Shown here: in pieces, positions 1-9,384 of the stretch
Layout of the letters: each line of letters opens with the position of its first letter
How positions within the stretch are numbered: position 1 is the stretch's first letter
NCBI RefSeq assembly: GCF_004337445.1
Contig: NZ_SJZB01000033.1
Coordinates: 1 to 64,000, forward strand
Length of the DNA: 64,000 nt
Source: Parasulfuritortus cantonensis
GTDB taxonomy: Bacteria > Pseudomonadota > Gammaproteobacteria > Burkholderiales > Thiobacillaceae
Direction of reading: 5' to 3'
Notes under the pieces: generated by a model
Told to the model about the DNA's origin: nothing
Seen by the model: only the letters and a program-made list of their open reading frames with translations
Database searches by the model: none
Translations under genes and position numbers: made by a program

Positions 1-1
1 G

Positions 2-61
2 CCGCCGCCCGCGGCCGGCAAGGCGCAGCCCAGCACCGGCGAAGGTTTCGTATTCAATTGA
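2..61 (+). CDS. C-terminal end of an unidentified upstream gene
   Basis: The frame beginning at base 2 reads as a Pro/Ala-rich tail ending in GEGFVFN and a TGA stop at 59-61. Nearly every codon ends in G or C, as in the real genes nearby, so this is probably the last 19 codons of a gene that begins before the window. The product cannot be identified from so little sequence. The opposite strand is also open here but shows no start signal. Confidence 0.4.
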   Translation, partial: PPPAAGKAQPSTGEGFVFN

Positions 62-139
62 TTAGTATTGACTGGGGATAGGGGTCCGGGCGGCCTTCGC
101 GGTACAATGCCTGCCCCGTTTTTTGGCATGTCCAGTTCG

Positions 140-1390
140 ATGCAGCTTTTCGCCTGCGGCGTAAACCACCATACCGCCCCGGTTTCCATCCGGGAGCGGG
201 TCGCGTTCCCGGCCGACATCCTGATGAAGGCGCTGGCGGATGCGACCGGCAACGGGGTGGCGCGCGAGGTGGCCATCCTGTCCACCTGCAACCGCACCGA
301 GGTGTACTGCAACACCGCAGAGCCCGAGGCGGTGGCCGAGTGGATCGCCGGCTTCCACGGCCTCAGCGCCCGCGAGGTGAAGCCCTACCTGTACCTGCTG
401 CCCAACGACCAGGCCGTCAAGCACGCCTTCCGGGTCGCCTCCGGGCTGGATTCCATGGTCCTGGGCGAGACGCAGATCCTCGGCCAGATGAAGCAGGCGG
501 CGGAAAAGGCCCAGGAGGCGGGCACCCTGGGCTTGCTCCTGAACAAGCTGTTCCAGCGCACCTTCTCGGTCGCCAAGGAGGTGCGCACGGCGACCGAGAT
601 CGGCGCCAGCACGGTGTCCATGTCGGCCGCCGCGGTGACCCTGGCGGAACGCATCTTCCCCTCCATCGCCGAACAGTCGGTGCTGTTCATCGGCGCCGGC
701 GAGATGATCGACCTGGTCGCCACCCACTTCGCGGCCAAGAGCCCGCGCCGCCTCATGGTGGTCAACCGGACCGTCGACCGCGCCCGCACGCTGGCCCAGA
801 AGTTCGGTGGCGAGGCGGCGGCCCTCACCAGCCTGCCCGAGCTGCTGCACGAGTTCGACATCGTCGTCACCTCCACCGCCAGCCCGCTGCCCATCGTCGG
901 CCTGGGCATGGTCGAGCGGGCGCTGAAGGCGCGCAAGCACAACCCCATGTTCATGGTCGACCTGGCGGTGCCGCGCGACATCGAGACCGAGGTCGCCGAG
1001 TTGCAGGACGTCTTCCTGTACACCGTGGACGATCTCGGCGAGGTGGTCCGGGCCGGCCACGACGCCCGCAATTCCAAGGTCGAGCAGGCCGAGGCCATCG
1101 TCGCCGCCGGCGTGAACGAGTTCATGCACTGGCTGCAAGGCCGCAAGACCGTGCCCACCCTGCGCGCCCTGCGCGACCATGGCGAGCGCCTGCGCCGGCA
1201 CGAACTCGAGAAGGCCGCCAAGCGCCTGGCCCGCGGCGACGATCCCGCCGCGGTCATCGAGGCGCTCAGCCTGGGCCTGATGAACAAGCTCCTGCATGAG
1301 CCCAGCCACGCCCTCAACCAGGCCGAGGGTGGCGAGCGCGACGAACTGCAGCAGTGGGTCGCGCGCCTGTACAACCTGCACAACGACTAG
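140..1390 (+). CDS. hemA: Glutamyl-tRNA reductase
   Basis: Reduces glutamyl-tRNA to glutamate-1-semialdehyde with NADPH, the first committed step of C5 tetrapyrrole synthesis, in the cytoplasm. The protein is 416 aa from the chosen ATG, the usual length for the family. It opens with [11 protein letters not shown] and contains the STCNRTE segment carrying the catalytic Cys, then [17 protein letters not shown]. The NADPH-binding core with FIGAGEM follows, and a C-terminal helical dimerisation region ends the protein. An in-frame ATG at 128 and a TTG at 68 lie upstream, but homologues begin at MQLFACG. A TACAAT hexamer at 103-108 may be a -10 element; no well-spaced -35 is visible. prfA follows 61 bp downstream, the common hemA-prfA arrangement. 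Confidence 0.97.
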   Translation: MQLFACGVNHHTAPVSIRERVAFPADILMKALADATGNGVAREVAILSTCNRTEVYCNTAEPEAVAEWIAGFHGLSAREVKPYLYLLPNDQAVKHAFRVASGLDSMVLGETQILGQMKQAAEKAQEAGTLGLLLNKLFQRTFSVAKEVRTATEIGASTVSMSAAAVTLAERIFPSIAEQSVLFIGAGEMIDLVATHFAAKSPRRLMVVNRTVDRARTLAQKFGGEAAALTSLPELLHEFDIVVTSTASPLPIVGLGMVERALKARKHNPMFMVDLAVPRDIETEVAELQDVFLYTVDDLGEVVRAGHDARNSKVEQAEAIVAAGVNEFMHWLQGRKTVPTLRALRDHGERLRRHELEKAAKRLARGDDPAAVIEALSLGLMNKLLHEPSHALNQAEGGERDELQQWVARLYNLHND

Positions 1391-1451
1391 CGGGCGCCCG
1401 GTTCGACCGGATGTCCGCCGGCGCCGGCATGGCGAAACCGAAACAGAGCCC

Positions 1452-2531
1452 ATGAAACCCTCCCTGCTCGCCAAACTAGACCAACTGGACCAGCGCCTGG
1501 AGGAGGTCGGCCGCCTGCTCGCCAGCCCGGAGGCGACGGCCGACATGGACCAGTACCGCAAGCTCAACAAGGAGCACAGCGACATCGAGCCGGTGGTGGC
1601 GCGCTACCGCGACTACCGCAAGACCGTGGCCGACCTGGCCGGGGCGCGCGAGATGCTGGCCGACCCGGAGATGAAGGAACTGGCCGAGCTGGAGGTCGAG
1701 GACGCCAAGGCGCGCCTGGCCGGCCTCGAGGACGAATTGCAGATCCTCCTGCTGCCGCGCGACCCCAACGACGAGCGCAACCTGTTCCTGGAGATCCGCG
1801 CCGGCACCGGCGGCAACGAATCGGCCCTGTTCGCCGGCGACCTGTTCCGCATGTACGCCCGCTACGCCGAGCGCCAGCGCTGGAAGCTCGAGGTGATGTC
1901 GGCGAGCGAGGGCGAGGTGGGCGGCTACAAGGAGGTCATCTGCCGCATCGTCGGCCAGGGCGCCTACTCGAAGCTGAAGTTCGAATCCGGCGGCCACCGC
2001 GTCCAGCGCGTGCCGGAGACCGAGTCGCAGGGCCGCATCCACACCTCCGCCTGCACCGTCGCGGTGATGCCCGAGGCGGACGACCTGGAGGAGATCGCCA
2101 TCAACCCGGCCGACCTGCGCATCGACACCTTCCGGGCCTCCGGGGCCGGCGGCCAGCACATCAACAAGACCGACTCGGCGGTGCGCGTCACCCACCTGCC
2201 CAGCGGCCTGGTGGTGGAGTGCCAGGATGGCCGCTCGCAGCACCAGAACAAGGCCCAGGCCCTGCAGGTCCTGGCCGCCCGCCTGAAGGACATGCAGGAG
2301 CGCGAGGCGCACGCCAAGGAGGCCAGCCAGCGCAAGAGCTTGATCGGCACCGGCGACCGCTCCGACCGCATCCGTACCTACAACTTCCCGCAGGGCCGGG
2401 TCACCGACCACCGCATCAACCTGACCCTGTACAAGATCGACGCCGTCATGGACGGTGAATTGGACGAGCTGGTCGCGGCGCTCACCGCCGAGCACCAGGC
2501 CGAACTGCTGGCCGCCCTGGCCGGCGACTGA
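1452..2531 (+). CDS. prfA: Peptide chain release factor 1
   Basis: Recognises UAA and UAG stop codons and triggers peptide release on the ribosome. The 359-aa product has the GGQ loop in [15 protein letters not shown], which reaches the peptidyl-transferase centre and is the site methylated by PrmC. It also has the RF1-type P-x-T anticodon tripeptide, here PET in [17 protein letters not shown]. The ATG at 1452 gives the family's normal N-terminus; the open frame upstream overlaps hemA and is not coding. In many relatives prmC directly follows prfA. Here it lies about 6.9 kb downstream at 9381. Confidence 0.97.
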   Translation: MKPSLLAKLDQLDQRLEEVGRLLASPEATADMDQYRKLNKEHSDIEPVVARYRDYRKTVADLAGAREMLADPEMKELAELEVEDAKARLAGLEDELQILLLPRDPNDERNLFLEIRAGTGGNESALFAGDLFRMYARYAERQRWKLEVMSASEGEVGGYKEVICRIVGQGAYSKLKFESGGHRVQRVPETESQGRIHTSACTVAVMPEADDLEEIAINPADLRIDTFRASGAGGQHINKTDSAVRVTHLPSGLVVECQDGRSQHQNKAQALQVLAARLKDMQEREAHAKEASQRKSLIGTGDRSDRIRTYNFPQGRVTDHRINLTLYKIDAVMDGELDELVAALTAEHQAELLAALAGD

Positions 2532-2597
2532 GCCCGGGCCGGTGAAGTAGTCCTACGCAGGGGGCATTTTTGTATACCATGATGGCTCGGAGACATC

Positions 2598-5500
2598 ATG
2601 GCCCCAACTGACTTACCCGCCGCATCCGAGGTTCGCATCCGCTTCCAGCCGGCCTCGCCACCCCGCATCCTGTCGGTGGCGGGGGCGACGGAGGCCCTGT
2701 TCGGCTATGCCGCCGCCGCCCTGCGCGACGGCCACGCCGACCTCCTGCAGCGCATCCACGCCGACGACCGCGACGTCGCCGCGGCCCTGTTCGGCGCCGG
2801 CGAGCCGCCCGCTGAATGCAACCTGCGCGTGCGCCACGCCGACGGCCGCATCCGCTGCCTGTCCGGCACCTGCCGGGTCGACGGCGACGGCCGCGAACTC
2901 ATCCTGGCGGACGCCCGGGGACTCCGGCGCGCGGCCGGCGAGCCGGCCATGACCGCGAATTTCCGGGCCATGATGGAGAACACCGACGATTTCATCTATT
3001 TCAAGGACCGCCACCACGTCCTGACCGGCGCCAGCCAGACTCTGGCGGCGCTCGTCGAGGGGACGGCGCACTGGACCGACCTGATCGGCCGGACCGACTA
3101 CGACATCTTCCCCGAGGCCCTTGCCGACCGTTACTACGTGCTCGAGCGGCAGGTCCTCGCCGGTGCGCCGGTGGCCTGCGAGATCCAGGCCTACCGGACC
3201 CGGGACGGCCGCACCGGCTGGGTCGACAACCGCAAGTATCCGATCCGCGACGCGGCCGGCGCGGTCGTCGGCCTGTTCGGCGTCGCCCGCGACGTCACCG
3301 CCAAGCTGGCCACCGAGCAGGCCTTGCGCCAGGAGCAGGAAACCCTGCAGCTGATCCTGGACTATGCCCCGATCGGCATCTGGCTGCAGGACGGCGACGG
3401 CCGCCTGTCGTTCGTCAACAAGGCCTTCTGCCAGGCCATGGGCATCCCCGAGGCGCACGCCCTGGAGGTACCGCAGTACGTCGACCGCATCCCGGAGTCG
3501 TTCCGCCGCCAGTGCCTGGACCTGGCCAACATCCCCGCCGCCGGGCCGGACGTCAGCATCACCCAGCAGAAGCTGGCCTTCCCGGACGGCCAGGTGCATG
3601 ACCTGCGCGTCATCCGGGCGGTCAAGCGCGGTCCGGCCGGCCAGCCGGCCGCCCTGGTCGGCCTCAGCCTGGACGTCACCGAGGAACTCAAGCAGCAGTA
3701 CGCCCTGCGCGAGAGCGAGGAGCGCCTGCGCCTGGCCCTGGCCGCCTCCAAGCAGGCCTGGTTCGACGTCGAGCTGCCGTCCGGCCGGGTCGCGGTGAGC
3801 GTCGAGTACCCGCGCATGATCGGCTACGAACCGGAGGGCTTCCAGACCGACCTCGAGAACTGGTTCGAGCACATCCACCCGGACGACCGCGAGACCGTCG
3901 CCTCGGCCTTCCTGGCCTGCATCGAGCACGGCGGGCCGTACTCCGTGGAATACCGGCGCATGGCCCGGACGGGGACCTGGAAGTGGCTGCGCTCGATCGG
4001 CAAGATCGCGCGCTGGAGTGCCGACGGCCGCGCCACCCGGATGATCGGCATCCACGCCGACATCACGCCGCTCAAGGAACACGAGCGGCGCCTGGAGCAC
4101 ATCGCCCACTACGACGGCCTTACCGACCTGCCCAACCGGGTCCTCCTGGCCGACCGCCTGCACCTGGCCATGGCCCAGGCGCACCGGCGCGGCCAGAAGC
4201 TGGCCGTCGCCTACATCGACCTGGACGGTTTCAAGCAGATCAACGACAGCTACGGCCATGCCGCCGGCGACCGCCTGCTGGTGGCCGTGGCGACCAGCAT
4301 GCGCCGGACCCTGCGCGAGGGCGACACCCTGGCGCGCCTGGGCGGCGACGAGTTCGTCGCCGTGCTGATCGACCTGCCGGACGTCGCCGCGAGCCTGCCC
4401 ATGCTGGGCCGCCTGCTCGGCGCCGCCTCCGAGCCGGTGACCGACGGCGCCCTGCGCCTGCAGGTGTCGGCGAGCATCGGCGTGACCTTCTACCCGCAGG
4501 CCGAGGAGGTCGACGCCGACCAGCTGTTGCGCCAGGCCGACCAGGCCATGTACCAGTCCAAGCTGGCCGGCAAGAACCATTACCACCTGTTCGACGCCGA
4601 GCAGGACCGCAGCGTGCGCGGCCGCCACGAGAGCCTGGCGCGCATCCGCCAGGGCCTGGCCGACGGCGAGTTCACGCTCCGCTTCCAGCCCAAGGTGCAC
4701 CTGCGCAACGGCGTCGTGGTCGGCGCCGAGGCGCTGATCCGCTGGCAGCATCCCGAGCGCGGCCTGCTCCTGCCGGCCCTGTTCCTGCCCCTGATCGAGG
4801 CGCATCCGCTCGACGCCGAGCTGGGCGAATGGGTCATCGACCAGGTGCTCGGCCAGATCGGCCGCTGGCGCGCCATCGGCCTCGACCTGCCGGTGAGCGT
4901 GAACGTCTCCGCCTACCACCTGCAGCGGCCGGACTTCGTCGAACGCCTGCGCACCCTGCTGGCCCGGCATCCCGAGGTGCCGGCCGATCGCCTGGTCCTG
5001 GAAGTCCTGGAATCCAGCGCCCTGGTCGACCTCGCCCAGGCCGCGCGCGTGCTCGACACCTGCCGCGAGATCGGCGTCAGCTTCGCGCTCGACGACTTCG
5101 GGACCGGCTATTCCTCGCTGACCTACCTGAAGCGCCTGGCCGTGGCCCAGATCAAGATCGACCAGAGTTTCGTGCGCGACATGCTCGACGATCCCGAGGA
5201 CCTGGCCATCCTGGAGGGCATCCTGGGGCTCGCCTCGGCGTTCCGCCGCCTGGTCGTGGCCGAGGGCGTGGAGACCGTCGAGCACGGCATCATGCTGCTC
5301 CAGCTCGGCTGCGAGATCGCCCAGGGCTACGGCATCGCCCGGCCGATGCCGGCGGCCGACCTGCCGGCCTGGTCAGCCGACTGGCGGCCCGACCCGATCT
5401 GGTCGGCGACCGCGACGCTGGCCCACAGCAGCCTGCCGCTGCTCCACGCCGGGGTCGAGTACCGGGCCTGGAGCCAGGCCATCGAGGCGGCCCTGAAGTC

Positions 5501-5765
5501 GGCCAGCGCCGGGCCGCCGCCACCCGATCCGGAGCGCGGCCACCTGGGCGTGTGGTTGGCCGAGGCCCTGCGCGCCGGGCGCCTGGCCGCCGCCGACGTG
5601 GCGACCATCCGGGCGCTGCAAAAGGAGTTCCAGAGCGTGGCGGCGGCCATCACCGCCCTGCAGGCGGCCGACGATCACGCCGCCGGCCAGGTCCGCCTGG
5701 CCGACCTCCGGCGCTGCCGGGACGACCTGCTGGCGCGCCTGGGCGACTGCATGCAGGCCGCCTAG
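2598..5765 (+). CDS. PAS-GGDEF-EAL cyclic-di-GMP signalling protein
   Basis: A 1055-aa protein that probably makes and/or degrades cyclic-di-GMP in response to a signal sensed by its PAS domains. I read three to four PAS/PAC units over roughly residues 10-500. A GGDEF domain follows with an intact RLGGDEF signature near 582. An RxxD inhibitory I-site (REGD) sits five residues before the signature. The EAL domain has intact EALIRW near 711, plus LEVLES, DDFGTGYSS, KIDQSF and AEGVET motifs. The last about 110 residues resemble a CZB-type helical domain with HLGVWL, but the usual zinc ligands are incomplete. No membrane segment is evident. An SD-like GGAGA precedes the ATG. Confidence 0.93.
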   Translation: MAPTDLPAASEVRIRFQPASPPRILSVAGATEALFGYAAAALRDGHADLLQRIHADDRDVAAALFGAGEPPAECNLRVRHADGRIRCLSGTCRVDGDGRELILADARGLRRAAGEPAMTANFRAMMENTDDFIYFKDRHHVLTGASQTLAALVEGTAHWTDLIGRTDYDIFPEALADRYYVLERQVLAGAPVACEIQAYRTRDGRTGWVDNRKYPIRDAAGAVVGLFGVARDVTAKLATEQALRQEQETLQLILDYAPIGIWLQDGDGRLSFVNKAFCQAMGIPEAHALEVPQYVDRIPESFRRQCLDLANIPAAGPDVSITQQKLAFPDGQVHDLRVIRAVKRGPAGQPAALVGLSLDVTEELKQQYALRESEERLRLALAASKQAWFDVELPSGRVAVSVEYPRMIGYEPEGFQTDLENWFEHIHPDDRETVASAFLACIEHGGPYSVEYRRMARTGTWKWLRSIGKIARWSADGRATRMIGIHADITPLKEHERRLEHIAHYDGLTDLPNRVLLADRLHLAMAQAHRRGQKLAVAYIDLDGFKQINDSYGHAAGDRLLVAVATSMRRTLREGDTLARLGGDEFVAVLIDLPDVAASLPMLGRLLGAASEPVTDGALRLQVSASIGVTFYPQAEEVDADQLLRQADQAMYQSKLAGKNHYHLFDAEQDRSVRGRHESLARIRQGLADGEFTLRFQPKVHLRNGVVVGAEALIRWQHPERGLLLPALFLPLIEAHPLDAELGEWVIDQVLGQIGRWRAIGLDLPVSVNVSAYHLQRPDFVERLRTLLARHPEVPADRLVLEVLESSALVDLAQAARVLDTCREIGVSFALDDFGTGYSSLTYLKRLAVAQIKIDQSFVRDMLDDPEDLAILEGILGLASAFRRLVVAEGVETVEHGIMLLQLGCEIAQGYGIARPMPAADLPAWSADWRPDPIWSATATLAHSSLPLLHAGVEYRAWSQAIEAALKSASAGPPPPDPERGHLGVWLAEALRAGRLAAADVATIRALQKEFQSVAAAITALQAADDHAAGQVRLADLRRCRDDLLARLGDCMQAA

Positions 5766-5775
5766 ACGCGGCCGC

Positions 5776-6534
5776 TCAACCGCCGGTGTTGCGGTAGCCG
5801 GCCGGGATGGCGAACATCTCGTCGCCGATGGCGGCGTCGGACACCGAGTCGTAGACGATGCCGGCGTGCGTGGCCATGCGCCGGCCGAGGTCGGCCATGG
5901 GGCCGTCGCCTTCGTAGTTGAGCTGGATCTCGGCGGCGCACAGCATGCCCTTGAACAACACCTGGCGCATCACCTCGTTGATGCCCTGCGACTGCGCGTT
6001 GCCGGGCTGGCCGGGCGTGGCCGAGCCGACGAAGAAGTCGTCGGCATCCACCGCCTTGATGAAGGGGGCCACCTCGCGGCGTTCGCTGACCCGGCGTTCG
6101 AGCCAGACCTGGCCGCCCAGGACCAGGGTCATCTTCTCCTTGCCGGTGTCGGCCGGCAGCCGGGCGTTGAGGTCGTATTCGACGCAGTTCCAGTCCGCCA
6201 GCGCGTGGCTGCGACCGGTTGGCTTCAGGTCGACGCGCGGGCCGGCATTCTTGCCCGCCGCCCGGGTCGCCAGGGTGTGTCGCTCGACCAGGCGCTGGAA
6301 GTGGTCGATGACCGTGACCTCCTTCTTCGCCAGGTCATACAGGTAGCTGTAGGAACGGCCGCGCTCGGTGACGTCGCGGCGCATCATGTTCTTCTTCACG
6401 TAGAGCGCCTCGCGGCCCTGGTTGGTCAGGTTGAGCGAGGTCTGGGTGCTGCGTCCGACCAGGGTGAGGTCGGCCTGGACGGCCGGGGCGAACAGCAGGG
6501 CGACGGCGAGTAACAGGCTCGAGCGGCAGGTCAT
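5776..6534 (-). CDS. Periplasmic protein coupled to an MMPL exporter
   Basis: A 252-aa protein with a clear Sec signal peptide, probably cleaved at VQA-D near residue 21. The mature part is mixed beta-rich sequence reminiscent of DUF4412/LolA-like periplasmic proteins, but no family signature is decisive. Its ATG overlaps the stop of the upstream MMPL transporter (ATGA at 6531-6534), so the two are probably translationally coupled. RND/MMPL exporters paired with LolA-like partners are known in other bacteria, so an accessory role in moving a lipid or envelope compound is inferred. It ends 10 bp from the convergent cyclic-di-GMP gene. Confidence 0.75.
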   Translation of the reverse strand: MTCRSSLLLAVALLFAPAVQADLTLVGRSTQTSLNLTNQGREALYVKKNMMRRDVTERGRSYSYLYDLAKKEVTVIDHFQRLVERHTLATRAAGKNAGPRVDLKPTGRSHALADWNCVEYDLNARLPADTGKEKMTLVLGGQVWLERRVSERREVAPFIKAVDADDFFVGSATPGQPGNAQSQGINEVMRQVLFKGMLCAAEIQLNYEGDGPMADLGRRMATHAGIVYDSVSDAAIGDEMFAIPAGYRNTGG

Positions 6535-8783
6535 GTTCGGGGCGGCGGCGCGAAGTGTTGGTGGACCCGATCATATACCACGCGCAGGGAGGCGGGCGCC
6601 CACCACATCCAGGGCCCGAGCAGGCGCAGGGAGGCGGGCACCAGGAGCATGCGCACCACGGTGGCGTCGACGATCACCGAGATGAGCAGGCCGATGCCCA
6701 TGGCCTTCATGAACACCAGGTCGCCCATCGCGAAGGTGCCCAGCACGATGCCGATCAGCAGCGCGGCGCGGGTGATGATGGGGCCGCTCTTGTGCATGCC
6801 CGCGGCGATGGCGCGGGCGTCGCCGCCGGTGCGGCCGCGCATCTCGCGCACGCGCGAGAGCAGGAACACCTCGTAGTCGATCGACAGGCCGAAGGCGCTG
6901 GCGAAGATCAGGACCAGGACGGTGCCCTCCAGGCGGCCCTGCGCCGTGAAGCCGAGCCACTGCGCCAGGTGACCGTCCTGGAAGATCCAGACCAGGCCGC
7001 CGAAGGTGGCCGACAGGGAGATCAGGTTGGTCAGCACCGCCTTGATCGGCAATACCACGCTGCCGAGCATCAGGAAGAGCAGGACGGCGATCACCGCGAC
7101 GATGGCGGCGATGACGCGCGGTGTCCAGTGGCGCAGGGAATCGACGTAGTCGAGGTATTCGGCCGGGACGCCGCCGACATCCATGTGCCGGAGGCCGTCC
7201 GGCAGCGCCAGGGCGCGGAGGTGGCGGACCAGTTCGCGCGCCTCGACCGAGGACGGGTCGTAGCGGTAATACACCAGCATCAGGGCACGGTCGCCGTGCG
7301 CGAACTGCGCCAGGCTCGCCGCGGCGAGCGGGAACTGGTCCGGGTGGCCGTACAGGAGCTGGTAGTCGGCCAGGGAGAGACCGCCGTCCAGGCTGGCCAG
7401 GCCCGCCACGCGGGTCACCCCGGGCAGGGCCTCCACGGCGCGCGCCAGCGTGTACTGGCCGGTCAGGCCGGGCCCGGTGGCGGCGTCGCCGGCGAGGTGG
7501 AGGCTGAGCACCAGCGGGCTCAGCTGGGCGCCCGGGAAGTCGCTCTCCAGGGTCTCCTGGACGCGCCGGCTCTCGGCGCTCGGGGGCAACGACTTGCTGT
7601 CCGCCGGGCCGATCTCCATGTGCAGGATGGGCAGCCCCATGATACCCAGGACCGCCAGCGAGGCGGCCAGGACCCGGCGTGGCCGGTGCGTGACGAAGTG
7701 GCCGAAACGCCGCCAGGCGCCGTCGCTGCGGGCGCGCAGGCGGATGCGCCAGCGGCTGCGCGGGTGGCCGCCCAGGCGGCTGCCGACCAGGGCCAGCAGG
7801 GCCGGCAGGACGAGGATGGAGGCGAGCATGGCGGCGGCGACCGAGATGCCGCCGGCCAGGCCCATGTTCTGGAAGAAGCGTTGCGGCAGCATGAGCAGGC
7901 AGAACAGGCTGGCCGCCACGGTGACGCCGCTGAAGGCCACCGTCCGGCCGGCGGTGCAGAAGGTGGCGATGAGGACGCGCTCGGGGCCGCCGCCGTGCGC
8001 CAGCTCCTCGCGGTAGCGGGAGACGATGAACAGGGCATAGTCGATGGCCAGGCCGAGGCCGAGCATGGAGACCACGTTGGCGGCGTAGACGCTGATCTCG
8101 GCGTGCTGGGCCACCATCTTGAGCAGGGCCGCGCTGGCCGCGACGCTCATGCCGCCGATCAGCAGGGGCAGCAGGGCGGCGACCGGGGAGCCGAAGACCC
8201 AGACCAGGAGGACGGCCAGGAGCAGGAAGCTGAGCCATTCCGACTGGCGTATGTCGTGCTCCAGGTGTTCGCGGGCGTCCACGTAGGCGGCCAGCTCGCC
8301 GCCCGTCGCGATGTGCAGCACCGGGCTGGCCAGGCTGGTGCGCAGGCGCTGGTAGGCGCCGATGCCCTCGTCGTGGCCGCGCGCCAGCCAGACCACGGCA
8401 TAGCTCGAGCGGCCGTCGGCCGATTTCATGTGCGGGTCGGCGCTGGCGAAATAGCTCTCGATGCCGCGCACCTCGGGGTTGCCGCCGAGCCCCGACAGCA
8501 CCGTTTCGGCGGCGTCCCGGTAGGCCGGGGCGTCGACGTTGCCGGGGCCGCCGGGTTTGGGGCTGAACAGCAGGATGACGGCGGTGTCGTCGCGCCCGAG
8601 GCGGTCGCGCAGGTCCTGGCGGGCGCGGGCGGAGCCGCTGCCGGGGACGTCCCAGCCCGGGTCGAGGGTGAGCTGGCCGATGACGTCGTCGCCGTACCAG
8701 GCGGCGGCACCGACGACCAGGAATGCGGAGGCCAGGAACCAGACGGGAACACGCCAGATCAGGCGGCCTAGGGCGAGGAACAT
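6531..8783 (-). CDS. MMPL/RND-family inner-membrane exporter
   Basis: A 750-aa predicted exporter of the MMPL branch of the RND superfamily, which moves lipids or hydrophobic compounds across the inner membrane using proton motive force. It shows two related halves, each with a long periplasmic loop after the first membrane helix and then a bundle of helices. The paired family signatures GLAIDYALFIVSRYREE and GLSIDYEVFLLSRVREM are both intact. The ATG at 8783 starts directly before the first hydrophobic helix; an in-frame extension to 9110 overlaps the divergent gene and looks non-coding. It forms a two-gene unit with the downstream periplasmic protein. The substrate is unknown; hopanoid-type or other lipid export is only a possibility. 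Confidence 0.88.
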   Translation of the reverse strand: MFLALGRLIWRVPVWFLASAFLVVGAAAWYGDDVIGQLTLDPGWDVPGSGSARARQDLRDRLGRDDTAVILLFSPKPGGPGNVDAPAYRDAAETVLSGLGGNPEVRGIESYFASADPHMKSADGRSSYAVVWLARGHDEGIGAYQRLRTSLASPVLHIATGGELAAYVDAREHLEHDIRQSEWLSFLLLAVLLVWVFGSPVAALLPLLIGGMSVAASAALLKMVAQHAEISVYAANVVSMLGLGLAIDYALFIVSRYREELAHGGGPERVLIATFCTAGRTVAFSGVTVAASLFCLLMLPQRFFQNMGLAGGISVAAAMLASILVLPALLALVGSRLGGHPRSRWRIRLRARSDGAWRRFGHFVTHRPRRVLAASLAVLGIMGLPILHMEIGPADSKSLPPSAESRRVQETLESDFPGAQLSPLVLSLHLAGDAATGPGLTGQYTLARAVEALPGVTRVAGLASLDGGLSLADYQLLYGHPDQFPLAAASLAQFAHGDRALMLVYYRYDPSSVEARELVRHLRALALPDGLRHMDVGGVPAEYLDYVDSLRHWTPRVIAAIVAVIAVLLFLMLGSVVLPIKAVLTNLISLSATFGGLVWIFQDGHLAQWLGFTAQGRLEGTVLVLIFASAFGLSIDYEVFLLSRVREMRGRTGGDARAIAAGMHKSGPIITRAALLIGIVLGTFAMGDLVFMKAMGIGLLISVIVDATVVRMLLVPASLRLLGPWMWWAPASLRVVYDRVHQHFAPPPRT

Positions 8784-8913
8784 GGGACGTTTATCGTGGC
8801 TATCGCCAGCATCATACGCCCGGCTCAGAAAACGCGTGCATCCGGCCCCGGTTGGCGGGTATGCTGGCCCGACCGGACGGCAAGCGGCCGTCGCATCGCG
8901 CGAGGCGCCCGAC

Positions 8914-9384
8914 ATGATCCAGACATACGCACGCAGCCTACTCCTGATCGCCCTGGCGGCACCGTTGGCGAGTTTCGCCGCGGACCCGGCCCCGGCCGGT
9001 CCGGATACGGCGGCGGCCGCCCCGGCCCCGGCGCACCCCGGGCAGGCCGCGGCGGCGGCCCCCGAAGTCAGCCTGGTCGAGATGGTCCGGGCACTCAGCC
9101 AGTTCCTCACCGAAGACGAAGTGCAGATGGTCTACGACTATCTGTGGGATTCCTCCCTGGCCGCCCTCAAGGGCTCGCAGGAGGAGGTCACGCTGCCGCC
9201 GGAACTGGCCTTCAAGCTGGCCATCCTGCAGAAGCGCATCGTCAAGGAAGGCGGCGTCTACCTGCAGGGCCTGGCCCTGAAGATGGAAAAGGACCTGGCT
9301 CATTTCCAGGAGAACCTGAACACGCCGACGGCGCCGGCCCCCTACAGCCTGCCCTCGGAGCGCGCCGCGCCCAAGCAGCCGTGA
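8914..9384 (+). CDS. Small secreted protein upstream of prmC
   Basis: A 156-aa protein of unknown function. Residues 1-23 form a signal peptide ending at a SFA-AD type site. A low-complexity Ala/Pro linker follows, then a helical region of about 90 residues (VSLVEMVRALSQFLTEDEV onward). No catalytic motif or lipobox is visible. It is transcribed away from the MMPL gene, and its stop overlaps the GTG start of prmC (GTGA, 9381-9384), indicating cotranscription. An envelope location is inferred from the signal peptide only. Confidence 0.75.
   Translation: MIQTYARSLLLIALAAPLASFAADPAPAGPDTAAAAPAPAHPGQAAAAAPEVSLVEMVRALSQFLTEDEVQMVYDYLWDSSLAALKGSQEEVTLPPELAFKLAILQKRIVKEGGVYLQGLALKMEKDLAHFQENLNTPTAPAPYSLPSERAAPKQP

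Noticed and set aside
68-108. TTGACT at 68-73 and TACAAT at 103-108 as a promoter pair for hemA
   Set aside because: The 29-bp spacer is too long for a sigma-70 promoter; TACAAT alone may still be a -10.
62-1585. 507-aa open frame antisense to hemA and prfA
   Set aside because: Arises from the high GC content; its translation is low-complexity Gly/Val/Ala/Gln and the other strand encodes complete conserved proteins.
2613-5285. 890-aa open frame antisense to the GGDEF-EAL gene
   Set aside because: Low-complexity translation with no motif; the sense strand has intact catalytic motifs.
6555-8771. 738-aa open frame antisense to the MMPL gene
   Set aside because: Shadow frame of Asp/Gln/Ala repeats with no domain; the MMPL motifs are on the minus strand.
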